Virus record (IMG/VR): IMGVR_UViG_3300005563_000050
Span: 1-42,974 of that record
DNA: 42,974 nt
From: a virus
Direction: 5' to 3' (one strand)
Positions within the stretch are counted from its first letter, which is position 1; each line of letters begins with the position of its first letter. Positions 29,123 through 37,230 of the stretch are shown here, in pieces. The translations under genes and the position numbers were made by a program. The notes beneath the pieces were generated by a model. That model saw nothing but the letters and a program-made list of their open reading frames with translations, had not been told where the DNA came from and ran no database searches.

Positions 29123-29454
29123 ATAGGTGGTATTTGTTTACTTTGGTTTATTTGTTTGCAGGAACTACTCATGTCCTTTATGGCCAAGAGCAGAGTGTCG
29201 TGGCGCTCCTTGTTTAAGCGGTCAGTGGCTTCAAGAGCAGCTTTAACTTGTGTTTGTGCAACAACGGATTGTTCGTTTGATTCAGCAATTCTTTGCAAGT
29301 AGTTTTGTTTTTGTTGTTCAAGTAATAAGTCACGCTTATCCTTACGGGCGTCAGAAAGTAACTTACCGATAATGGTAAGAAACACACCAAATGCCCCAAG
29401 AGCAGTTGGGTCTAGTCCAGTAACTTCAGCAAATGTTTGTGCAAGCATAATCAT
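29119..29454 (-). CDS. Small membrane coiled-coil protein, spanin- or holin-like
   Basis: A 111-residue protein with one N-terminal hydrophobic segment (ALGAFGVFLTIIGKLL, residues about 18-33) followed by a basic stretch (SDARKDKRDLL) and a coiled coil (QQKQNYLQRIAESNEQSVVAQTQVKAALEATDRLNKERHD). An N-terminal anchor plus periplasmic coiled coil is the layout of inner-membrane spanins; a small holin-like role is also possible. ATGA overlaps on both sides tie it to the two lipoprotein genes. Confidence 0.5.
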   Translation of the reverse strand: MIMLAQTFAEVTGLDPTALGAFGVFLTIIGKLLSDARKDKRDLLLEQQKQNYLQRIAESNEQSVVAQTQVKAALEATDRLNKERHDTLLLAIKDMSSSCKQINQSKQIPPI

Positions 29455-29993
29455 CTCGTAATCGTCAACACCGGCTGCGGCGTCGTAAACGCAACCTCGT
29501 TGCTGAAATCGGATTCAATGCCGCTGGCGTCCACGGAAGTTGCGGCGAAATAAACCACGAGCGACGGTTCGGTGACGATGACCGGCGCGGTGGTGACGTT
29601 GCCGACTTCAACCGAGTTGGCGTAATTGTGACTGGCCGCTCCCCAGTAAATCTTGTAGCCGGTCACGCCCGGACTAGCGTCCCAAGCGAGAACGAAGGTC
29701 GGTTGCGCTTCGGCGCGGTAAAAGCAAATTCCCGTCGCCAGCACGTCAAGGTTGGAAATCACGCCGATGTTTTGCCATGTCAGCAGGTCGGTCGAATCTT
29801 GAACCATCGCAGCGGGCGTGCAGGTGATGTGCAACGTCGGAGCGGATGGCGAAACCGAGACCATCGTCGCACTCACCATCGCCTTGCGCTGAACCGAGGC
29901 AACCGGCACGGGCGGACCTTGGCTGACAACCGGCTTGTTCACGGTGCAGCCGCAGAGCAGAATCAGCAATAGCGTTGGAAGGTGGCGGGTCAT
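29451..29993 (-). CDS. Fibronectin type III lipoprotein
   Basis: A 180-residue protein with a lipoprotein signal (MTRHLPTLLLILLCGCTVN, lipobox LCGC). Residues about 60-95 include STDLLTWQNIG and CFYRAEAQP, a module frequent in Verrucomicrobiota surface proteins, and the rest is a fibronectin III domain (LAWDASPGVTGYKIYWGAASHNYANSVEVGN, VYFAATSVDASGIESDFSNEV). The gene is about 53-63% G+C in the lines counted against about 43-47% around it, which suggests recent transfer from a host. The start at 29993 is one base after the glycosidase stop. Confidence 0.75.
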   Translation of the reverse strand: MTRHLPTLLLILLCGCTVNKPVVSQGPPVPVASVQRKAMVSATMVSVSPSAPTLHITCTPAAMVQDSTDLLTWQNIGVISNLDVLATGICFYRAEAQPTFVLAWDASPGVTGYKIYWGAASHNYANSVEVGNVTTAPVIVTEPSLVVYFAATSVDASGIESDFSNEVAFTTPQPVLTITR

Positions 29994-29994
29994 T

Positions 29995-32694
29995 CTAGTA
30001 GTTCGTTCCCCGGTTCGGTCCAGTCGCAGTAATGTTCCACTTTTCCAAATAGGCAAAAGTTCCATTGGAAGCACCGATGCAGTAGAAGTTCACCGACTTG
30101 ATTAGATTGGTATCCGGCCAGTTGTTGGTAAATGAAAACGTGTTCATGTAATTCCCGGACGATGGAAGGACCGTCACGCTGTTGAACGTATCCACACTCG
30201 ATGATCCGTTTGGATAGTAACTACGATAAGAACGATTTGTAATTTGACCGACCGCACCAACATAGAAAACCGTAACGGTGCTTACCGCTTGAGTAATAAA
30301 ATTAGGAACTTCGGTTTGAACTGAGTAAGCAGTCACATCGTTCTGACCTAGTTTTGGAGCGCCCCAAAAATTGTTATTGGCCTGTGACGTGCTGACGCTT
30401 TGCCCGCCGATGGCATGAAGATTCACAGACCATGTTACCGTGTTGGTGTCAATAGCTGGTTGAGAAACCGGCAACACTTGATGAACGCGCACGCACAGCG
30501 TTCCACCAACATTCATATACATCGGAATGACGCCAATGTTGGTTTTTGGCCAAGTCGAAAACTCTTGATATGAAACGACATTGTTCAGCTCATAGGTTTG
30601 ATTGGGGTCGAGGCCAAAGTTTGTCACTGAAACGCTGGGCTGGTAGGCATTCGTCGCGCCGCGATATTCAAACATCGCGAGTAAATCCCCGTTATCCAGA
30701 TTCCGCCTCAGGGCGTAAAGCTGATTGTCGCTACTCGAAAAAGCAAATTGCGGGCACTCTTGCACGTCATCTTTCAGCGTCGTCAGCAGAACCAAGTTGG
30801 TCAACGTGGGCATAGTTTGATCCATACGAGTGCTTCCCCCATAGGTATCTGACACAATCACAGAAGACATGATGGCGTCGAGCGCATAGGTTCCCGAATT
30901 TTCGGCAATCTGACTTAATGCACGACCGCCATACTGTGGCGACATTTTGCTGGGATAGTCAGAAAGATAGTTGGTCAGAAACTGATTTATATTGAGCGGT
31001 GCCGCCCAATTCTCATAGTTCACGCCGGTCTTGAACGTGCGCAGTTCGTCACCGAAAACTCTGGTGTCGCTATTGGCTCTGCGAGTGTATGGCAAATAAG
31101 CGAATCGGTTTGTAAAGAAGCTGGTTTGGTCAACCATTGTCCTGGCTTGATGCAACCAGCAATTCGTAGCCGTCCAACTGTTGGTTTGAGTCCAGTCAAT
31201 CGCGCCAAAGTTTGCAGTGAAATAAGTCGCACCAGCAGGCTGCTGAAAGCCTTTAATCATCGTGAAATTCTGAATTTCGGAAGCAACCGCTTGGTCGCGA
31301 CGGAGAAAGTTGTCAAAGAATCCCGCATCAGCACTCAGGTCATTGATAATGAGTCCGCGCACGCCCCACCAGCGCATTGTCGAAACATCGGCACTGAAAA
31401 ATTCAGGGCTGGTGACTTCCACTGCTTTGAAGCTGCTTAGATTGGTATAGACATAGCCAGTTCCGGTTCCATCCACCCCGTTGGTATAATAATAAATAGT
31501 TCCCCCACCAGAAACCGGACAACATTGTCCTGACACACCATTCGGCATCGAGCCAAGTGCCGCACTGCCATAAATGCCAAGAATGACACCAATGCCATTC
31601 GTTGCGCATTTCTGCACCAGCCACGGCATCCCGTTGGGAAAATAGTTAGTGTCCCACATCAGAGTCCCGCCGTTGGTCATCACGAAGGATGAATTGAAAT
31701 TGCGGCGAGCATCCCAGCCAACATCAATGACAAAATCCACTTCCTGTCCCTGAGCTTTCCAGACAGCGGTATAGCCGTTCGTCACTAAATAGTCTAAGGC
31801 TGAAAGCACGTTGCTTTGCTTGTCGTCGGGAACGCCTGTGGTGTGGCGGGGGTATGGTGCGAAATAGAGTCCGATGGCCGGATATTTCATCGAACCGACC
31901 ATCGCGCCAAAACTGCTGGCACGTTGCGAATCGGAATAGGTGTTCAGCGAAAGCGGATAGAAAACTTTGTTGGTCGTCACCACCCCCGCGCTTGAGAGTT
32001 GGGGGGAAATATTCAAGTTAGGTATCGAAACGCTCGGCGCCGTGATCGTCAGCGCTCCCAAGTTAGAAACGGTAGTAGATGGATAGCCATAACCAAGCAA
32101 GTTAACTGCAGAGATACCAGCAGTGATAGGAGTAGAGTCTGGCCATGATAACCGGAAATATGTTCCAGTGCCGGCACTCTGCGACGCCATTGGCAGACCG
32201 TTATTGTTGTTATTGGTAAGCGTAATCGTGGTCCACGTCGAGCCGTCACTGGAAACTTCCAGCTTGTTGGTCGTTGTCCCGCTGGTGGTCATCACGTAAC
32301 CCGTGACTGTTACAAGATTCGGAAACTGATATTCCAAATATGGTGTCAACTCGGCATCGCTGGTCCATGTCCCGTTGGTGAACGCCTGATACGCCGTGGC
32401 ACTTTGCGAACTAGAAGTAACAACACCAGATGGAGTTGTAGCACTTGTCATGTTCGGAATCAACAATCCATTCAATGTGCTTCCTGATGCGCTGACTGAC
32501 ATGTTTGATGCCACTAAGAAAGTGGTTCCAAAAAATGAAGTATTTGTTCCCTTACCACCAAGCAAAGCAATGGCATTTGTGGCAGATCCACCTGTGGTTC
32601 CACCAGTGCTACCTCCACCACCAGAACTCGGTGCTGGAGACTTGATAATTGACAATGCCAATAAGATTGGCACCAGTATAAGTAGTTTTTTCAT
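29995..32694 (-). CDS. Exported glycosidase, GH27/clan-D alpha-galactosidase-like
   Basis: An 899-residue secreted protein. Signal peptide MKKLLILVPILLALSI, then a Gly/Ser/Thr linker (24-37), a discoidin-like (F5/8 type C) domain at about 90-205, a TIM-barrel region at about 255-640, a beta-sandwich at about 650-740 and a C-terminal module at about 745-899. Clan-D hallmarks are FVIDVGWD (321-328), a TNYFPNGMPWLV stretch (349-360), GIGVILGIYG (367-376) and WWGVRGLIIND (442-452), which aligns with the WGVDYLKYDNC strand that carries the nucleophile. Here the key Asp is shifted by one (Asn451-Asp452), so activity is uncertain. The gene may act on surface glycans of the host or biofilm. Confidence 0.65.
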   Translation of the reverse strand: MKKLLILVPILLALSIIKSPAPSSGGGGSTGGTTGGSATNAIALLGGKGTNTSFFGTTFLVASNMSVSASGSTLNGLLIPNMTSATTPSGVVTSSSQSATAYQAFTNGTWTSDAELTPYLEYQFPNLVTVTGYVMTTSGTTTNKLEVSSDGSTWTTITLTNNNNNGLPMASQSAGTGTYFRLSWPDSTPITAGISAVNLLGYGYPSTTVSNLGALTITAPSVSIPNLNISPQLSSAGVVTTNKVFYPLSLNTYSDSQRASSFGAMVGSMKYPAIGLYFAPYPRHTTGVPDDKQSNVLSALDYLVTNGYTAVWKAQGQEVDFVIDVGWDARRNFNSSFVMTNGGTLMWDTNYFPNGMPWLVQKCATNGIGVILGIYGSAALGSMPNGVSGQCCPVSGGGTIYYYTNGVDGTGTGYVYTNLSSFKAVEVTSPEFFSADVSTMRWWGVRGLIINDLSADAGFFDNFLRRDQAVASEIQNFTMIKGFQQPAGATYFTANFGAIDWTQTNSWTATNCWLHQARTMVDQTSFFTNRFAYLPYTRRANSDTRVFGDELRTFKTGVNYENWAAPLNINQFLTNYLSDYPSKMSPQYGGRALSQIAENSGTYALDAIMSSVIVSDTYGGSTRMDQTMPTLTNLVLLTTLKDDVQECPQFAFSSSDNQLYALRRNLDNGDLLAMFEYRGATNAYQPSVSVTNFGLDPNQTYELNNVVSYQEFSTWPKTNIGVIPMYMNVGGTLCVRVHQVLPVSQPAIDTNTVTWSVNLHAIGGQSVSTSQANNNFWGAPKLGQNDVTAYSVQTEVPNFITQAVSTVTVFYVGAVGQITNRSYRSYYPNGSSSVDTFNSVTVLPSSGNYMNTFSFTNNWPDTNLIKSVNFYCIGASNGTFAYLEKWNITATGPNRGTNY

Positions 32695-32700
32695 AATAGG

Positions 32701-33006
32701 TTAAGCTTCATCGGCAAGATCAGACCCCTGGACACGCACTGTTCCAGCAGCACCAGCAACCGAATACAACCAGACCTCATTGGTGTAAACGTTACGATTA
32801 CCATCATTGGAGATGAACAGTGTCCCACCATTTGCTGGAATTACCCAACCAGTAGTATCATCCAAATTCACGCCAGCATCACCTTGTCCACCATCGTAGC
32901 AGGCATACACGTCTGCTGCATCGTTGTTTTGGATGTTAATGAAGTTACGATTCCCAGCATTGGAAATCTTTTTTGGTGTTGCCGCAGCAAGAGTTATAGC
33001 TTTCAT
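32701..33006 (-). CDS. Small beta-rich virion-like protein
   Basis: A 101-residue protein following the last internal virion protein gene with one base between. It consists of short strands (KKISNAGNRNFINIQNN, ADVYACYDGG, WVIPANGGTLFISNDG, GTVRVQGSDL), suggesting a small beta sandwich as in head fibre or decoration proteins. T7 carries its tail fibre at this place, but this protein is too short and shows no fibre features. Function unknown. Confidence 0.55.
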   Translation of the reverse strand: MKAITLAAATPKKISNAGNRNFINIQNNDAADVYACYDGGQGDAGVNLDDTTGWVIPANGGTLFISNDGNRNVYTNEVWLYSVAGAAGTVRVQGSDLADEA

Positions 33007-33007
33007 A

Positions 33008-35542
33008 CTATTTGGTTACGTGGTCACTTGGCTTAACCAAGTATTGTTGGTGGTTCTGAGTCTCAGTCCTGGATTCACTGCGTTCAAGCGATCCTGGACT
33101 CATCATCGCTTGTAAATTCCATAAGACAAAATAATCTAAAACAGGACGTAAGTAAAATAAATTAGCAAACGGTGCATTATTCAGGAGTAATTTTGTCGCT
33201 GGCCATTCAACGTTTTTACCTTGTTGAGCTTGCTGCTTAATATCAAATAAGGTGTCCAGTTGCCCAAATACTGGACCAGCCGCATACTGTAGATATGTGC
33301 GGTAATTCTTACCAAAGTCACCCATCAGGGTGTCGCCAACGAGACCCAGGGACCCACCTTGGACGGCTGAATCTCTCACGACATCCCAGTTCACCTTACC
33401 ATCAGACACGATGTCCCTCGGTGTCTTTCCATGGGCAAGATCATGTAGAGTTTGAGCAACATATCCTGCCGCAGTCATCATTGCGATAGTCATTGCTACA
33501 TTGAACATGCCGCGCTTATCATTCATAATCCACTGCTTCACAGTGTCAGAACCATGGCCATACACGTCACGACCGATCACCTTGCGCATCGTGGTGATTG
33601 GAAAGCTCTTGAACATCATCATGAGTCGCAACGCCTCACCATGTGGTGTTCCCGCCTGAGTGTTCCATGTCGCATATTTGCGTTCTGCAGCTCCAGGCGT
33701 GGGAACAGCGATATCAGCACGATCATGGAAATAAGTTCCCAGACTCGTCTCAAGACGATCACGCATGCGAGCAATGTTAGTGGCAGTAGGTGTCTTACCT
33801 GATTTGGACACCATATCAGCTATGATATATTCTGGAATATCAGCAACCTTGTCTGGGCTGATGAATTTAGAGCCATTATGGTCATACGCCGTGCCACGCA
33901 ATGCATCCCACTGTGACGGGCCAATGTCATACATAGTCAATACATTCCTGATATTTTCCGGTAATTCACCATGAGGTAAGTGACTGTGCTCACCAAGTTC
34001 ATTGGCCATTGTGACTGCAGCAGATGACTTCACAGCGTCATTCCACCGTGGAAGCAGTGATAAATCATAGAAAAACTTCTGTGCAGTATGCGACCAACCA
34101 TACACAGATGAGTGCTCCTGAAAACGAGACAGAGCATTACCAATCAATGCTTCCATTCCCACACCAAGTTTACGAGCAAACGCAGCATCATCTCCAGAGG
34201 TGTGAACCATTCGCTTGATTCCACCAGTGACGGCATGCAGTGCGCTCATACCTTGAAAAGACATCTCACTGGCAGTTGATGCTAGATCAGTGACAGATGA
34301 TAGGACCACAGCACCCATCTTACTGAGCTGGGTATTCACCTTCACAAATCCAGAATACTTCGAAAGAGTTGGATTGGCGGAAAATTCGTTCTTGCCAGTC
34401 ACTTCATTGAGCTCAGCACGAATGCGCCAGTCATCCAGGGACTTAAGGTGCTTGACCGCATCATCGTGAGTGCGAGCTTCCTCTTTCAGTTCGTTTAGGA
34501 CCTCCTCGAGATTGCGCTCAAAGTGAGGTCCAAGATTCTCCAACAAGGTGATCTGACGTGCGCGAGAATGGACGTCAGATAGTATCGCCTCCTTGAAATT
34601 CTTGATTCCAAACGCTTGATTATACTTGAATGCTGAATCAGCATCCTTGAAGTGCAGGATACGACTGCGAGAGATCTTAGCCCCAAGATCTGAGAATTTG
34701 CCAAGGTAACCAGTGTCGTCTTCACCATGAGATGGACCATGTTTACCAGTATAAAGACCCTCATGTATGTTACGGAGCATCTTCTCGGGGTCAGTCCCCT
34801 GAAAAGTCTTCTCATAGTCAAGCAGTGGTTTCACGAACTCTGACCAATTCTTATATGATTCACGCATTGAGTCAGCATTATTACCGAGACTTCCAACTGC
34901 TCGAATTGCCGCCATGTCGTGGGTTTGGCGAATAATGTAACCAGGCATACGAGTGATGAATGCCCCTGCACGATTTTGCCGGGCGATCATCTCAGCATAG
35001 ATGCCATCAATCACCTTGGCAGTCTTGAACGCAGCCTCATTCTTGGTGATCTGCTTAGCGGGTTGTCCTGGGTGCATGCCTCCCATCTCGCGATAAACAT
35101 CTTGGACAAACTCTGGAGTGGACTTCTTAAAGTCTCGTAAAACTCCCTCAGATTCCAGACCAGAAATCAATTTGTCGAAATACTTACCATTCAGAAATTT
35201 TGACTGGTAGTCAACAGACAATCGACCTCCTTGCTTGAGCTTGTTGCTACCAGACAGGAATGCCCGAAGACCCTCTCCGAAGGTGGTAAATCGACGTGCC
35301 ACATCTTTGATGCCGTTCTTTGCTTGTGTATCCAATAGTCGATTACGTTCCCAGATCTTACCCATGGTCTCCTGAGTTGCTTTGATTTCCCCAGCAATCT
35401 CTTTTAGCGATTCCTGAATTGATTTGCCAGTTTGCTCTGATCGTAATTTGGCACGATTAGATAACTGTTGTAGCAGTGCCTCAGCATCTTGCTCAGACAA
35501 TTGCCCGGCATTCCTGACAGCTGGATTACAAGGTGAACTCAT
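33008..35542 (-). CDS. Internal virion (ejection) protein, large
   Basis: An 844-residue, mainly helical protein at the position of T7 gp16, which is ejected with the DNA to build a channel across the envelope. Visible features: N-terminal coiled coil (EQDAEALLQQLSNRAKLRSEQTGKSIQESLKEI), a helical body with YIIRQTHDMAAIR, FVKVNTQLSKMGAVVLSSVTDLAS, MFKSFPITTMRK, hydrophobic helices near the C-terminus (GMFNVAMTIAMMTAAGYVAQTLHDLAHG) and a final TQNHQQYLVKPSDHVTK. I see no lytic transglycosylase motif. The 3-base overlap with the previous gene indicates coupling. Confidence 0.75.
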   Translation of the reverse strand: MSSPCNPAVRNAGQLSEQDAEALLQQLSNRAKLRSEQTGKSIQESLKEIAGEIKATQETMGKIWERNRLLDTQAKNGIKDVARRFTTFGEGLRAFLSGSNKLKQGGRLSVDYQSKFLNGKYFDKLISGLESEGVLRDFKKSTPEFVQDVYREMGGMHPGQPAKQITKNEAAFKTAKVIDGIYAEMIARQNRAGAFITRMPGYIIRQTHDMAAIRAVGSLGNNADSMRESYKNWSEFVKPLLDYEKTFQGTDPEKMLRNIHEGLYTGKHGPSHGEDDTGYLGKFSDLGAKISRSRILHFKDADSAFKYNQAFGIKNFKEAILSDVHSRARQITLLENLGPHFERNLEEVLNELKEEARTHDDAVKHLKSLDDWRIRAELNEVTGKNEFSANPTLSKYSGFVKVNTQLSKMGAVVLSSVTDLASTASEMSFQGMSALHAVTGGIKRMVHTSGDDAAFARKLGVGMEALIGNALSRFQEHSSVYGWSHTAQKFFYDLSLLPRWNDAVKSSAAVTMANELGEHSHLPHGELPENIRNVLTMYDIGPSQWDALRGTAYDHNGSKFISPDKVADIPEYIIADMVSKSGKTPTATNIARMRDRLETSLGTYFHDRADIAVPTPGAAERKYATWNTQAGTPHGEALRLMMMFKSFPITTMRKVIGRDVYGHGSDTVKQWIMNDKRGMFNVAMTIAMMTAAGYVAQTLHDLAHGKTPRDIVSDGKVNWDVVRDSAVQGGSLGLVGDTLMGDFGKNYRTYLQYAAGPVFGQLDTLFDIKQQAQQGKNVEWPATKLLLNNAPFANLFYLRPVLDYFVLWNLQAMMSPGSLERSESRTETQNHQQYLVKPSDHVTK

Positions 35543-37230
35543 AGTAGTTTCTTGAGTATGCAGTCAATTGCCGTGTTAATGGCGTTTACCACTGGTAGTT
35601 TTTCTGGTGGAACCATTCCACCGTATTTATTTTTAAGTTTTTCGATCTGTCCAGCAATTGCAAACTTGTCATCTGCAGTCTTCATACTATCCACAAGTTT
35701 CTGATATTCCTCGTGGTCAGGATTTGGCTTATCAAGATCTAAGCCACTTGGTTCACCAGTCATACTTTGGATGTCGTCATCCAGGGACTTGTTGATGTGT
35801 GCTTCATCGCCGTTGTATTTCTCAACATGTTCCTGCTCAACCAATGGTGTTGTTGCAGTTTGACGAACTTCCTTGGGAACTGGGTCAGCAAGTTCGGCCT
35901 TACGTGCCTCAACGAATTTATCAATCGCTTCCTTACGAAGTCTCTCAATGTCGGCCTTGACTTCAGGTTTGGAGAAGAAATTGTTTTCCATCCGCTCTTT
36001 CTGCTGTGAGCGGACAGTGTTTAAGGCCTCGCGATCAGTGAATCCACGTTCCAACATATCCGCATATACATTTCGTTCTGCTGGACTCATCTCATCTGGG
36101 GTCTCGGCACCATATAAGATATGCTCAGATGTTGGATAATCTGATTCAGGAAGACCGTGTAGCTTTTGCGCTTCTTCCATGCTAACAAATCTACCCTTAT
36201 TGGTCCACATTCCACGCTCAGTTCCTTCTGGCATTTTCTCAGCTCCTGGTATCGACCAGTGAGTTGGGCCAGTGTGAATTGGTTGCTGACCCTCAGCATT
36301 TATTGGTTCACGAAGGGCTGCTGCTACGGAGTATTCAAGATTCTTATCCTTATATTCTTCTGCGATCTTGCTCAGGCTGATAGTCTGTTCGCCCTCGTGC
36401 CTGAGTTGAATCTCACGTTCCATTGCTTGGAATGCAATAACATGCTCATCCAGTGGAATATATTCATGTGCCGTGAAATCCTTATCCTGTAAAAAATCAT
36501 TCATTGCCTGCTTACTCATGGCTTCATGCGTCTTGGCACCAAGGTAACGTAATCCAACACCAACACCGTGAAACATGGCAGCAAGAGCAGCTTGACCAAT
36601 AAGATCAGATCCAATACTTGGTAATGGTTGATTCTCCATTCTTGACTCAATTACCTTTGGAACTTCTGCCATACCCATCCAAGCAGTTCCCTGTGCCATG
36701 GAAGCAATTAACTTTGGTGCTGGAATTCCAGTCTTTTCAATGGCTTCAAATGGAATCAATCCACGCTCAAGTATCTTGGCCACTCTTCCAGCTTGTGCGA
36801 CTTTCTCACCAGCACCAACAAATGGTATGAACATCGAACCAAAGTCCAGTGGATTAGCAGAAGCACCCAATATACTTGCTGCCATTCCCGGCAAGAACCG
36901 AGCCTTAGTTGCACCTGAATATAGATACATCTCTCTGTCCATGCGATCTTGCTCACGTGAATGCATCATGGACGCCAGGGACTCATTGACTGGCTCAGTG
37001 AATTTTAAGTTCCCAATACCGTATTTTTGGTTAGCATCATCAGCAGAAAGTGTTGGACTGTTGGCAGGATGTCCATTGATCTTGTCCTCAGTGATGTTAC
37101 TCACTGCACGAAACATCGATTCATCTTGTCCGGCCTTGAATGATTCAGACAAATACTTGGCGATTGGCACGTCGAGCTTAGTTACTCGACCGCTTGTCTC
37201 TGGTTCGATTTGTGGGAGCACGTCACTCAT
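35539..37230 (-). CDS. Internal virion protein
   Basis: A 563-residue helical protein, one of four consecutive candidate internal proteins. It contains a hydrophobic stretch (FLPGMAASILGASANPLDFGSMFIPFVGAGE, residues about 112-142) and another (LIGQAALAAMFHGVGVGLRYLG), typical of ejected proteins that insert into membranes, followed by a charged C-terminal half (FSKPEVKADIERLRKEAIDKFVEARKAEL). I cannot assign a T7 homologue; it may correspond to part of a gp15/gp16-type protein. ATGA-style overlaps on both sides. Confidence 0.65.
   Translation of the reverse strand: MSDVLPQIEPETSGRVTKLDVPIAKYLSESFKAGQDESMFRAVSNITEDKINGHPANSPTLSADDANQKYGIGNLKFTEPVNESLASMMHSREQDRMDREMYLYSGATKARFLPGMAASILGASANPLDFGSMFIPFVGAGEKVAQAGRVAKILERGLIPFEAIEKTGIPAPKLIASMAQGTAWMGMAEVPKVIESRMENQPLPSIGSDLIGQAALAAMFHGVGVGLRYLGAKTHEAMSKQAMNDFLQDKDFTAHEYIPLDEHVIAFQAMEREIQLRHEGEQTISLSKIAEEYKDKNLEYSVAAALREPINAEGQQPIHTGPTHWSIPGAEKMPEGTERGMWTNKGRFVSMEEAQKLHGLPESDYPTSEHILYGAETPDEMSPAERNVYADMLERGFTDREALNTVRSQQKERMENNFFSKPEVKADIERLRKEAIDKFVEARKAELADPVPKEVRQTATTPLVEQEHVEKYNGDEAHINKSLDDDIQSMTGEPSGLDLDKPNPDHEEYQKLVDSMKTADDKFAIAGQIEKLKNKYGGMVPPEKLPVVNAINTAIDCILKKLL

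Noticed and set aside
32761-32789. TTTACA on the minus strand with a 17-bp spacer, possible promoter for the exported cassette
   Set aside because: The -10 would be TATTCG, only three matches to TATAAT, within a coding sequence. Not strong enough.
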